From an uncultured Prevotellaceae bacterium (lineage in GTDB: Bacteria > Bacteroidota > Bacteroidia > Bacteroidales > Bacteroidaceae), in assembly GCA_902778535.1 (NCBI GenBank), contig CACYYG010000001.1, positions 168,699-232,698 of the forward strand: DNA of 64,000 nt, read 5' to 3'. The translations under genes were made by a program, and so were the position numbers. The notes under the pieces were generated by a model, which was given only the letters and a program-made list of their open reading frames with translations, was not told the DNA's origin and searched no databases. Shown piece after piece: positions 41,199 to 50,620 of the stretch (its first letter is position 1; every line of letters starts with the position of its first letter).

Positions 41199-44100
41199 AT
41201 GAAAAAACTTAAACTGATTTTGGCCGCTATGGCGGCAATGGTTGGTCTGGGCGCACATGCCCAAGACTGGATACCAAGTTCCGTGGGAGCAGGAACATAC
41301 CTGCTTTACAATGTAGGTGCAGACCAATATTTTACTAAAGGTAATGGCTGGGGTACTCAGGCCTCGATTACTTCTTCTGAGAACAGTGCCATGACAGTCG
41401 AGTTAGTACCTGTTGGAAAATATTACCAATTAAGGACTTTTGGAAACAATTCTTTTAAGGGCGTGGAGTATCTTAATGGCGGTACTGTTTATACTGACCA
41501 GTCTCAAAACAAAGTTTCCACATGGACGTTCACGAATGTTGGTACCGATGCTGAGCCTGTTTACAACATCGTCTCAGCCGAAAATCACGGAGGTGGCGCT
41601 GGCGCTTATCTAACCGCTGAAGGTGGCTCAAGTACCATCGTGGGGCCTGGCACTGACGGAACATCTGGACTAGCTCAGTGGAAACTCAAAGCTATAGTCA
41701 ACTTTGAAGCCACCAGAGCCGAAATAATCGCCACTATGGACGCTGCCACATTAGATGCTCCTATAGATGTGACAGGCTTGATTGGTGATGCCAATTTCGA
41801 TTCCGAAAATCTGCCTATCTACTGGGCTATGGCATCCAACAACAAGAACCTTTGCGGTGGTGACGCATCAAATCACTGTGCTGAGTCATATCGTCAACCA
41901 TTCACGCTTAGCCAAACTATTAAGAATATTCCCAATGGCAAGTATGAGCTGACAGCTCAAGCTGCTACAAATGGCAATCTTGAAGCTTATATCTATGCCA
42001 ACGACAAAACTGCTCCATTCCAGGCTATGACGGAGAACGAAGGTTCTATGAGTGCGATGTCGACTAGTTTTTCTGCTGGCAGATATAACGTTAACCCCAT
42101 CACTGTGATTGTGACTGATGGTACGCTTACGATTGGTGCGAAAACTGAGCGTAATGATTCTTGGTACATTTGGGATAACTTCCAGCTGAAATACTATGGT
42201 GTGGATTTTTCCGCATTGCAGGAAGAATTGGCAGAAAAGGTTGCTACTGCCCAAGCCATAGCAGAAGGCACCATTCCTACAGCAGCTTACAACGAGCTGA
42301 GTGCTGTTGTTGCGCAATACAATAAGACTTATACCACTGAAGAGGACTATACGACGGCTATCTCTAAAATTGATGAAGCAACAACAAAGGCTCTGACGCT
42401 GGTTGCTCCATACGCAGCCTATAAGGCTCTTCCTGATAAAGCCGTTTTCGCAGGTGTTGCACAAGCAACTATTGATGAGCAGAATGCTGCCGTCGAGTTA
42501 GCAAAAACCGTAGAAGAGATTGAGGCTTGTACTGCAGCCCTTCAGACCGCTATCGACGCTCTTGCCTTCGACGTAACATCCTTCACCATCACCAACCCGA
42601 CAGCACAGAGCAAGAATGGTTGGGAAGGCACAGACTTCGGTGGACAGTCAGATGGCGTAACAGAGTATTGGAGCGTGTCACCTGCAGGCTTCTATCAGAC
42701 TATCAATCTGCCCGCTGGTAAGTATCGCTTGACCGTCATCGCTTTGCAGCGCTTGAATATGACAGGTACTGTCTATGCTGGTGAGAACAGTACGGTTATT
42801 GCACAGGTTGGCAATCCTCCTGTTAACAATCGAGGCCAAGCTGCATCTTGGTTCGCAGCAGGCAATGGCCGCAACTATGTCTATTTCACTCTTGATGCTG
42901 CTGCTGATGTCACCATCGGCCTTAAGGCTGACGAGACCCTTGGCGACCACTGGACAGTATGGCAGAGCTTTAAGCTCGATACCTTCGACGAGAGCGTTGC
43001 CGCCAGCTATCTGGCTCCAGGTTTTGCTGAATTAGTAGAAGAAGCTCAGGCTACTCATGACGATGCAGCATACGTAAATGTCACAGGTGATGAGAAGACC
43101 GCTTTGGAAGCTGCCATTGCCGCTAGTCCCAGTACTATTGCTGAATATGAGGCTGCTGTTGAGGCTTTGAACAATGCTGTTGATGCCTTCAAAGCTGCTA
43201 AGACCAACTACGACATCTATGCCAAGGAGCGTGCTCTTGCCGATGCCATTAGCACTGAAATCACCGTTGCTGCTCCCACATCAGCAGAAAATGCTCTGGT
43301 ACAGTTCCGCGCTTTGAAGGTAGCTGAGTACAACTATGTCACTGAGGCTTATCCCCATTCCGCAACTTCCAAGATTGGTGACTTTAGCACTTGGACACGC
43401 ACTGGTAGCGTGAATAACAATACTGATGTGACCTTTGAAGCTCTCACCAGCCAGCACTGGAGCGGTAAGGCTATGACATATTATGAGCAGCCCGCTGGTG
43501 GATGGAGCACAAATGCTAACACCACATGGACAGCAAATTATCAAAAGATTACCACTCTGCCTGCAGGCAGTTACGTTATCAAGGTTGCCGCTCGCGCAGC
43601 TTCTGGAACTGGCACTGTTGCTAAGATCACCTGCTCTGCCGCTACCCTCGAAGGTCCTATCTTTAACTTCGGTGACACGGGTAAGGGTATCACCACTGCT
43701 GGTGTTGCCAGCTTCGACGAAGGCACATTCTGCAACGAAGGCAATGGCCGCGGATGGGTTTGGAACTACCTGCCCTTCACACTGACCGAGGAGACCGAGG
43801 TGACGATGACCGTTGTTGCTGAGGCTTCAGGTGCGCGCCAGTGGTTCAGCGTCTGCGACGGCGAGCTGCTTTCTAAGACCAACATTGCAACAGCCGTGGC
43901 TTACAATGACACTGAAACCAACACCATCGAGGATGTTGATATTGCCAACGTAACGATAACTCGTAGCATCAAGGCCGACTACAACACTGTTGTCCTGCCC
44001 TTCGACCTGACTGCAAACCAAGTGCAGAATGTCTTCGGTTCAGGCACTGAAGTATTTGCATTCTCCGAGAACAGCTCAGATGCAAATGCCATTACCGTCT

Positions 44101-44549
44101 ACTTTAACAAGGTCGTTGCAGGTACTATCTCTGCTAACGTTCCCGTTCTTGTGAAGGCCACTGCTGCCAGCACTTCTCAGGTCTTCGAGGGTGTACAGGT
44201 CGTAGCACCCACAGGAGATGTCAAGGTCGCTGGTACTAATGCTGACTTCGTCGGCGTCTATGTTCCTTCCAATGTCGCTGAGGGTGACTACTTTATCGGT
44301 AACGGTGCCATCTACAAGAGCGTTGGCAATACCAGCATCAATGGTTTCCGCGCTTATATCGACGTAGACAACGCAGCGGGTGCCCGCATCGTCAAGTTCA
44401 ACATCGAAGGCAACGAGACCACGGCCATAGAGGGCCTGGAGATTGTCAACACCAACAATGGCAAGATTTACAACCTGAACGGCCAGGAGGTAAAGAAGGC
44501 TCAGAAGGGTCTCTACATCGTGAATGGCAAGAAAATCGTTGTGAAGTAA
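41199..44549 (+). CDS. Large secreted T9SS cargo protein with repeated carbohydrate-binding-like modules
   Basis: 1116 residues. Signal peptide MKKLKLILAAMAAMVGLGAHA. Three jelly-roll, CBM-like modules (about 175-340, 465-605, 720-910) each with a 'LPAGKYRLTV'-type strand and an ending like WYIWDNFQLKYYG or HWTVWQSFKLDTF, joined by helical FIVAR-like linkers (e.g. EAAIAASPSTIAEYEAAVEAL). A beta-rich module (about 930-1070) and a type IX sorting tail (YNLNGQEVKKAQKGLYIVNGK-type ending) follow. No catalytic domain recognised; probably a surface adhesin or glycan-binding protein. Followed 59 bases later by a 68-residue peptide gene. Confidence 0.85.
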   Translation: MKKLKLILAAMAAMVGLGAHAQDWIPSSVGAGTYLLYNVGADQYFTKGNGWGTQASITSSENSAMTVELVPVGKYYQLRTFGNNSFKGVEYLNGGTVYTDQSQNKVSTWTFTNVGTDAEPVYNIVSAENHGGGAGAYLTAEGGSSTIVGPGTDGTSGLAQWKLKAIVNFEATRAEIIATMDAATLDAPIDVTGLIGDANFDSENLPIYWAMASNNKNLCGGDASNHCAESYRQPFTLSQTIKNIPNGKYELTAQAATNGNLEAYIYANDKTAPFQAMTENEGSMSAMSTSFSAGRYNVNPITVIVTDGTLTIGAKTERNDSWYIWDNFQLKYYGVDFSALQEELAEKVATAQAIAEGTIPTAAYNELSAVVAQYNKTYTTEEDYTTAISKIDEATTKALTLVAPYAAYKALPDKAVFAGVAQATIDEQNAAVELAKTVEEIEACTAALQTAIDALAFDVTSFTITNPTAQSKNGWEGTDFGGQSDGVTEYWSVSPAGFYQTINLPAGKYRLTVIALQRLNMTGTVYAGENSTVIAQVGNPPVNNRGQAASWFAAGNGRNYVYFTLDAAADVTIGLKADETLGDHWTVWQSFKLDTFDESVAASYLAPGFAELVEEAQATHDDAAYVNVTGDEKTALEAAIAASPSTIAEYEAAVEALNNAVDAFKAAKTNYDIYAKERALADAISTEITVAAPTSAENALVQFRALKVAEYNYVTEAYPHSATSKIGDFSTWTRTGSVNNNTDVTFEALTSQHWSGKAMTYYEQPAGGWSTNANTTWTANYQKITTLPAGSYVIKVAARAASGTGTVAKITCSAATLEGPIFNFGDTGKGITTAGVASFDEGTFCNEGNGRGWVWNYLPFTLTEETEVTMTVVAEASGARQWFSVCDGELLSKTNIATAVAYNDTETNTIEDVDIANVTITRSIKADYNTVVLPFDLTANQVQNVFGSGTEVFAFSENSSDANAITVYFNKVVAGTISANVPVLVKATAASTSQVFEGVQVVAPTGDVKVAGTNADFVGVYVPSNVAEGDYFIGNGAIYKSVGNTSINGFRAYIDVDNAAGARIVKFNIEGNETTAIEGLEIVNTNNGKIYNLNGQEVKKAQKGLYIVNGKKIVVK

Positions 44550-44608
44550 TATTGACCATTCCCGGATATTCAAGAATATTTAATGTCTAATGAAAAGAAA
44601 AAACAGCT

Positions 44609-44815
44609 ATGAAGAAAAAAACATATTTGATTCCAGCCATCATTATTACAGACGTTAAACTTCAGACCCTGATGAACGCCTCCCTAACAGTTGATGGTGA
44701 TTCCGGCATAGGAATGGGTGATGGTGAAACTCCCACAACTGCTGATAGCCGTCGCCGCCGTCGCCGCAACGACTGGGATGACGAGGAATGGGATGAGGAA
44801 GAGGAAGAATGGTAA
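44609..44815 (+). CDS. Short peptide, 68 residues, MKK-TY-P family with acidic C-terminus
   Basis: No signal peptide or membrane span. N-terminus MKKKTYLIPAIIITDVKLQ, a middle ASLTVDGDSGIGMGDGE, then six arginines and the very acidic DWDDEEWDEEEEEW. The first 30 residues align with the product at 60921-61073 (MKKTYISPSVEVVKVAVSQ): shared TY(L/I)xP, alternating hydrophobics and S(L/I)T. Both genes lie directly downstream of a large T9SS cargo gene on the same strand, and both end acidic with W-D/E. The charge-split end is not seen elsewhere in the window. Function unknown; a secreted-peptide precursor or a chaperone-like partner of the cargo are guesses. Confidence 0.75.
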   Translation: MKKKTYLIPAIIITDVKLQTLMNASLTVDGDSGIGMGDGETPTTADSRRRRRRNDWDDEEWDEEEEEW

Positions 44816-44838
44816 GCCGTTCTTCTGAGCATGAATAG

Positions 44839-44879
44839 TTTCAGGGCGCCCCCGCCGCATGGCGGGTGGCGCCCTGAAA
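44839..44879 (+). terminator. Terminator after the T9SS cargo-peptide pair
   Basis: Long G/C-rich hairpin TTTCAGGGCGCC...GGCGCCCTGAAA with a GCAT loop at 44857-44860. Confidence 0.75.
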
Positions 44880-44909
44880 TTATAGCCCCATTGGACTTAT
44901 CTACTAAAA

Positions 44910-44945
44910 AGAGGAAGCTCCCCGGACAAGCGGGGAACTTCCTCT
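44910..44945 (-). terminator. Terminator of the susCD operon
   Basis: Arms AGAGGAAGCTCCCCG (44910-44924) and CGGGGAACTTCCTCT (44931-44945); on the minus strand TTTTTAG follows. 25 bases after the susD stop. Confidence 0.85.
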
Positions 44946-44969
44946 GATAGGGGGAGAAAAGAGCTTTTA

Positions 44970-47240
44970 CTATTTGCTGTAGTTTGTGTCGACGACAATC
45001 TTCGCCGGGTCGGTCTCCACGGGATCGTACTTGCCGTCGCCACCGTGCGAGTAGTCTTCCCAGCCGATGGTCTGGACAAGTGCTGCTGCATTGTACATAG
45101 CCGAGTAGCACAGGCCTAGGAAGTAGTAGTTCTTCTGGAAGGTAGGCACCTTGTCGGTGTTGTTGTCCTCCAAACGGTCCTTGCGCTCCAGGTTGGCGTT
45201 GTAGAAGTCGGCCAGCTGCTGCTCTGCAGCCTCGGTGCGCTGCATGAGGTTGAGCGGGGCGGGACGGTCGACGCCAGCTGCGAGGATGGGGTCGGCACCA
45301 TTGTTTTCAGCATCAGTAGCCAGCTGCGTGGCATAGAGTTCGATGATGTGGTTCTTGCCGTGGCTGTTGGCAGGCGTCACACCCAGATACTGACAGGTGT
45401 TGCCGCCGAATCCGGTGACTTTCCATGTGGGGCTGAGCGTTTCCTGCCCCACACCACCGTCGAAGAGCATCCAGCGGCGCATGTCCTCAAAGCGCTTGCC
45501 CTCGTAGGCCAGTTCTATCTGACGCTCGTAGAGCACCTGCGCAATGTTCTGTGCGCGGTTGCCATTGACGAGGCCATAGTTGGCGTCGATGTTAGCATTG
45601 GTGGCGGGATCATAGACACGCGAGCGGATGCGTTTCAGTGCCGTCAATGCCTCGTCGCCTCGGTCGGTGGCGGCAGCAGCCTCGGCGAAGTTGAGCAATA
45701 CCTCGGCGTAGCGCATCTCCATGTAGGGTGCTCCCGACTGCGAGAAGCTGCAATTGCCGTTGTTGTCGGTGTAGACGTAGAGCGGGCTGTTGTTCAGCTG
45801 CGTGTCGTCGCTGCGCTTGCGCACGTAGACGGTGCGGCGGGTGTCGGCCAGAGCGTCGGCATACCATCCTGAACTGGTCTCGCTGGTCTGCTTCGTGCCG
45901 TCGGCATACCATGCGTAGCTCCACAGCACATAGTCGCTGCCGTTGTAGGGATAGCCGTCCTTCAGGGTGATGTTCGGATAGACCAGGTCGCCCTTCGTGG
46001 CGGTGAGCAAGTCTTTGGTATTGCCCTCATAGGCCCACTTCACGCCCGGGAAAGCGAAGGTGCGATAGAAGCGGGGGTCGCGGTTCTGGAAAAACGTGCG
46101 GCGGTCGTAGGTATAGACCTCGGATGCTCCAGGCTTCTTGCCGTCGGCCATCGGGAAGAGGTCGACGATTTCAGAAGTGGCGCTCAGTCCGCCACCGCCA
46201 CTGGCCGTCTTCGGACGGATGCGCTGTTCCCAGCCGTTGTTCTTCTCAGAGTTGTCCTCCTGCTTGCTCAGGTTGTTGTAGAGGGTGACGAACACGGCCT
46301 CGTTGACGGTGCCATCGGTGCCCTGCGTGTTGAGGAAAATCTTGCCCCAGTTGGCAGCACTGGTGGCAGTGGCGCCGGGATTGCCCTCATAGGCCAGGCC
46401 GAAGCCTCCCTCATCGAGCTTGGCCAGTGCGGCTTTGTTGGCCTCGTAGGCAGCCTGCCAGCGGGCAGCATCGTCAGCGCGGTTAAACAACGGACTGGCC
46501 CATAACAGCAGCACGCGGCCCTTCAGCGCCAATGCCGTTCCTGCGGTGACGCGGCCCCAGTTGGTACCCTGGCGCTCCCATTTGGCAGGAAGCATCTGTG
46601 CGGCCTTGTCCAAATCCTCACAAATGAAGTCAATGCATTCCTTCGTCGTGGGACGATGATGGATAAGGCTACCGTCTTTGCTATGACTGAACAATGCGTC
46701 CTCCACCTCTTTGATGATGGGCACGCCGCCGTGCCAGCGCACCATTGTGTAGTAGCGCCAGGCACGCATGAAGTAGGCCTGACCCAACAACTCGTTGCGC
46801 TCGTTCTCCTTCAGCGTGGAGTGGTTTTCCAGACCATAGATGGCGTCGTTGATGTTGCGTATTTGTCCGTAGGGGCTGTTCTCCTTGAACTCCACGTAGA
46901 TGTGGTCCCATTTCTTGTCGTTCAGCACCATGTAGTCGAGCAGCGAGGTGTTGTCCTCCCATGCCGACACGCCGCTGTACTCCTCAGTGGAGCAGTTGTC
47001 GTCGTCGGCGCCGCCAGTACTGATGATGGGCTGATAAATGCCGTCGCCCTCGTTCTGGCCAGGCAATAGCTGATAGTAGAAGTTGTCGATGCGATTCTGC
47101 GCCGTCTCATAGTTGTTATAGACGGTGGCCTCGCTATACTTGCCGTACAGTTTCTTCTCCTCGAGGAACTCATCGCTGCATCCGGTAATCAATAAACAAT
47201 AACCAATCACCGTTATTGTGCTGATAAATATCTTTTTCAT
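44970..47240 (-). CDS. susD: SusD/RagB family glycan-binding lipoprotein
   Basis: Surface lipoprotein that caps the SusC channel and binds the incoming oligosaccharide. 756 residues, longer than most SusD proteins (about 500-650). Signal peptide with lipobox LLITGC (Cys21), TPR-like helical scaffold at the N-terminal half (AYFMRAWRYYTMVRWHGGVP, a SusD hallmark) and the C-terminal YLGVTPANSHGK...RQIELAYEGKRFEDMRRW segments. Encoded 34 bases after susC, third gene of the minus-strand operon, followed by a strong terminator. Confidence 0.95.
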   Translation of the reverse strand: MKKIFISTITVIGYCLLITGCSDEFLEEKKLYGKYSEATVYNNYETAQNRIDNFYYQLLPGQNEGDGIYQPIISTGGADDDNCSTEEYSGVSAWEDNTSLLDYMVLNDKKWDHIYVEFKENSPYGQIRNINDAIYGLENHSTLKENERNELLGQAYFMRAWRYYTMVRWHGGVPIIKEVEDALFSHSKDGSLIHHRPTTKECIDFICEDLDKAAQMLPAKWERQGTNWGRVTAGTALALKGRVLLLWASPLFNRADDAARWQAAYEANKAALAKLDEGGFGLAYEGNPGATATSAANWGKIFLNTQGTDGTVNEAVFVTLYNNLSKQEDNSEKNNGWEQRIRPKTASGGGGLSATSEIVDLFPMADGKKPGASEVYTYDRRTFFQNRDPRFYRTFAFPGVKWAYEGNTKDLLTATKGDLVYPNITLKDGYPYNGSDYVLWSYAWYADGTKQTSETSSGWYADALADTRRTVYVRKRSDDTQLNNSPLYVYTDNNGNCSFSQSGAPYMEMRYAEVLLNFAEAAAATDRGDEALTALKRIRSRVYDPATNANIDANYGLVNGNRAQNIAQVLYERQIELAYEGKRFEDMRRWMLFDGGVGQETLSPTWKVTGFGGNTCQYLGVTPANSHGKNHIIELYATQLATDAENNGADPILAAGVDRPAPLNLMQRTEAAEQQLADFYNANLERKDRLEDNNTDKVPTFQKNYYFLGLCYSAMYNAAALVQTIGWEDYSHGGDGKYDPVETDPAKIVVDTNYSK

Positions 47241-47274
47241 AATCGTCTTCTTGTTTTATTGTTTGTTGATTGCG

Positions 47275-50200
47275 TTAGAATGAGACGTTGACGCCTACAG
47301 TAAACTTGCGCAGCTGCGGATAGTAGCCGTAGTTGCCGCCCCACGAACTCCAGGCATCGCCGTAGTGTGGCGAAACGAAGTTGATGGCGTTCTGGCAGGT
47401 GAGGTTCAGGCGGGCGGAAGAAATGCCCACGGGCACGAGCCATGTCTTCGGCAGGTCGTAGGCCAAAGCTATCTGCGAAAGCGATACTGTGGCAGCACTT
47501 ACCTTCCAGTAGGTCGATGTCTGCGCATTGACATTGGTATAGCGCATATTAGGTACGGAACCGTTGCGATTGGCCGAGGCAATGACGCTGCCGTCGGCAC
47601 CGATGACGTCCTCATAGACATACATATCGTTCCAGAAAGCGGGGATGTTGTAATACTCCATGCTGTTGGCCGACTTCTGCACCGTGCCGGGCACGAAATC
47701 GTAGGCTCCCCAGCTGGCACCCAGCTGAGCGGAGAATGAGAAGCTCTTATAGGCACCGCCGAAATTGAGCGTGGCACCGTAAGGATTCGAGCTGAACTTA
47801 GAAATCTGCACCATGTCGTTTTCATCTACCTGATGATCGGGCGTCGGGTCGTAGCGGCGCTCGTCGCTGTTCCACTTGCCGTTTACATCTTTATAAATCA
47901 GCATACCGGGATGTACGCCGTCCTTGGTCAGTCCCATATAGGTGCCGTAGGTGCCGTCGTCCTTCTTCATGTAGCGGTCGAAATACTCTTCGATGTCCTG
48001 ATAGCTCCGGAACATGCCGATGCAGGAGTAGCCCCACTCGCCCAAGTCCTTGCGCTTGCCGACAACGAGGTCGTCGCGGTCGGGATTGGCAATCTCGGCA
48101 GCTTTCTTCACCTTGTTGTCGGTGTAGCCCGTCGAAATCTTGGCCCAGTACGAGAAGTTCTTGCCTATCTTGTCCTTCCAGCCGATGGAGAGCTCGAAAC
48201 CATACGTGTCCAGCTCGGCAAAGTTCTCAGGCACAGGCTTCACGCCAACGGTGAAGGGATAGCCTGCCTCGCCCTGATAGGAGGCAAAAATCTCGCGGCC
48301 CCGGTCCTTATACATATCAAGGTTGATGCTCATCTTGTTCTGCAGGATGCGCATATCTATACCAATATTAGTCTTGTAGGTTTTGTCCCAATGGGCATCA
48401 AGGTTGGCACCGCCCTGCTCGATGGTCATGCCGTAGCCCTCATGCGTCGACAGGCTGTTGGCGCCGAACACGGCACCCTTGCTGTTATCGCGGCCATAGC
48501 GTGTCTGCCAGACCCACGCCAGGATGTTATCGCGGCCCATCATACCCCAAGATGCACGCAACTTGAGGAAGCCGATGCCCAGTTTCTCCTGATTGAACCA
48601 CGGTTCTTCGCTGATGACCCAACCTGCAGAAATGCTGGGGAATGTGCCCCAATAGTTCTTAGGTGCGAACTTCGTGGAAGCGTCAGAACGAATCAGGAAC
48701 TGCAAGAGATACTTGCTGGCGTAGGCGTAGTTGACACGGCCGATGTACGACATGCGTCCTGCCTCGGCACGGCTCCATTCGCCGTCGGTCTTGTCGCCGT
48801 TCTCGTCGCCCTGCATCGAGTTGCTCTCGCCGTCAGTAAACGGCAGCGGGTTCTTGCCTGTGCCGGTCAGTGTGCGGCTCTCGCTCTCACCCTTCTCAAT
48901 GGAGAAGAGTGCACTGACATCGTGGTCGCCAAACTGTCGGGCGTAGTTGAGAATGAAGTTCATCTGATAGCTCTCGCTGCGGCTCATCGAGCGCTGCACG
49001 CGGTTGCCGTTGTCCATTATAAGCTCGTCGAAGTTATCCATGTCGTAGCTCACGCCATTGCCGGTATAGAGATGGCCGCCGCTGCCACCGCGCTGCATCA
49101 AGCGGTAGACATTCATCCTCGTGGCAATCTGGTCGCTCTCGCTATTGTCGAAACTCTTCGAGTAAGTGAACTTCACCGAGAGTCCCTTCAACGGCTTAAT
49201 CCAGCTGAAGTCGTATTCTAAGGCAGCCTGTGCCTGGAAACTGTTGCTAGTGTTTTCAGTATAGTCTGGCGAGTTCTGAATGGCGTAAAAGTTATACATA
49301 TTTTCATAACTCGTCGAGGCGTTGTTCTGCATTCCACTATGCACAATGGGCAGTCCGTTGATGGTCTCGGGAATGTAGCGCAGATGCTGCAGCAGCAGGG
49401 CATAGTCGCCCGAGTCGGTGTTGCCAAGGTTGCCGTTATAGCGGTTGCGCGGTGTATTCTTGTCGCTGTAGTTGCCGCTGACCTGCAACGAAGCCTTCAG
49501 CCACTTGCTGATGTTGGCATTGACACCGGCACGATAGTTCCAACGGTCGTAGTCCAGCTTGCCCAAGTTACCGTCCTGCGTGTTGTAGGTGATGCCAGCG
49601 AAATAGGTAGCCTTGTCGGTGCCGCCGTTCACGTTGACGCTATGGCGGTAGGTGCCAGCCACCTTCCACTCGTCGTCGAGCAGATTGTAGTCAAGGTTTT
49701 TCAGAGCCTCCAACTCGTCGGCCTGGAAATAGTCACGCATACGTGTTTCGTCCTTTGCGTCGGTGGCAGTGCCTTTGTAGGCATTCCATGTGCGGGCATA
49801 TTCGTAGGCACTCATCATCTTCGGTGTGAAGAGGCGGTCGGTGAAGCCGAACTGGCCGCTGTAGCTCACCTTGGGCGTGCCCTGCTTGCCGCGCTTCGTC
49901 TTCACCAGCACCACACCGTAGGCACCCTGCGCGCCGTAGATGGCTGCAGCGGCGTCCTTCAGCACGCTGATGCTCTCCACCTCGCTCATGTCGAGGTTGT
50001 TGAAGGCTTCTTCTGACGAGATGAAGTCGTCGATGACGTAGAGGGGCGTGTCGTCCTGGTCGCTGAACTTCGCGTTGATGCTGCCCCAGTTCTTGGCCAA
50101 GTCAGAACTCTGGCGAATAGTGAGGTGAGCGGGAGAGCCTGGCGTGCTCGACGTCACGTTGACGTGCAGGCCGTTGACCATACCCTTGAGGGCTTCGCCT

Positions 50201-50601
50201 AAAGAAGTAACGTTGAGGTCTTTCAAGTCGTCGGTGTTCACCACTTCGATGGAGCCAGTCACGTTCTTCATCTTCTGCGAGCCATAGCCCGTGACCACCA
50301 CCTCTTCCAGGTTGGTGCGGTCTTCCACAAGCTTGACATTAGTGCCCACGGGCACCGTCTGTGTCACATATCCTATATAGGATACCTTCACCTTCGTACC
50401 GGCAGGCACATCAATGGCGTAGTTGCCGTCGAGGTCGGTAATGGCGCCCTTCGACGGATCGTTGGCGCTGGTAACGGTGGCGCCGATAATGGGTTCACCC
50501 TTCTCGTCCACCACCTTGCCGGTCATCTTCTGATTCTGTGCGATGGCCGAAACAGTCATCAGCATGGCAAGGCACAGTATAGCAATGATTCTATGTTTCA
50601 T
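47275..50601 (-). CDS. susC: SusC/RagA family TonB-dependent outer-membrane transporter
   Basis: Imports oligosaccharides with TonB energy. 1108 residues from the ATG at 50601 (MKHRIIAILCLAMLMTVSAIAQ signal peptide); a longer frame is not needed. Carboxypeptidase-regulatory-like N-terminal domain (about 25-105: GKVVDEKGEPIIGATV), then the plug domain (VVTGYGSQKMKNVTGSIEVV) and a large barrel ending GVNVSF. A SusC-type TonB-box region (LEEVVVTGYG) is present. Paired with SusD downstream and a DUF5123-like lipoprotein upstream. Typical of one glycan uptake system. Confidence 0.97.
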   Translation of the reverse strand: MKHRIIAILCLAMLMTVSAIAQNQKMTGKVVDEKGEPIIGATVTSANDPSKGAITDLDGNYAIDVPAGTKVKVSYIGYVTQTVPVGTNVKLVEDRTNLEEVVVTGYGSQKMKNVTGSIEVVNTDDLKDLNVTSLGEALKGMVNGLHVNVTSSTPGSPAHLTIRQSSDLAKNWGSINAKFSDQDDTPLYVIDDFISSEEAFNNLDMSEVESISVLKDAAAAIYGAQGAYGVVLVKTKRGKQGTPKVSYSGQFGFTDRLFTPKMMSAYEYARTWNAYKGTATDAKDETRMRDYFQADELEALKNLDYNLLDDEWKVAGTYRHSVNVNGGTDKATYFAGITYNTQDGNLGKLDYDRWNYRAGVNANISKWLKASLQVSGNYSDKNTPRNRYNGNLGNTDSGDYALLLQHLRYIPETINGLPIVHSGMQNNASTSYENMYNFYAIQNSPDYTENTSNSFQAQAALEYDFSWIKPLKGLSVKFTYSKSFDNSESDQIATRMNVYRLMQRGGSGGHLYTGNGVSYDMDNFDELIMDNGNRVQRSMSRSESYQMNFILNYARQFGDHDVSALFSIEKGESESRTLTGTGKNPLPFTDGESNSMQGDENGDKTDGEWSRAEAGRMSYIGRVNYAYASKYLLQFLIRSDASTKFAPKNYWGTFPSISAGWVISEEPWFNQEKLGIGFLKLRASWGMMGRDNILAWVWQTRYGRDNSKGAVFGANSLSTHEGYGMTIEQGGANLDAHWDKTYKTNIGIDMRILQNKMSINLDMYKDRGREIFASYQGEAGYPFTVGVKPVPENFAELDTYGFELSIGWKDKIGKNFSYWAKISTGYTDNKVKKAAEIANPDRDDLVVGKRKDLGEWGYSCIGMFRSYQDIEEYFDRYMKKDDGTYGTYMGLTKDGVHPGMLIYKDVNGKWNSDERRYDPTPDHQVDENDMVQISKFSSNPYGATLNFGGAYKSFSFSAQLGASWGAYDFVPGTVQKSANSMEYYNIPAFWNDMYVYEDVIGADGSVIASANRNGSVPNMRYTNVNAQTSTYWKVSAATVSLSQIALAYDLPKTWLVPVGISSARLNLTCQNAINFVSPHYGDAWSSWGGNYGYYPQLRKFTVGVNVSF

Positions 50602-50620
50602 GTTCTTAGGAGTTAAAGGG

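Noticed and set aside
47833-49221. Plus-strand open frame of 462 codons opposite susC
   Set aside because: Mirror of high-GC susC codons; Val/Leu-rich without domain or signal peptide.
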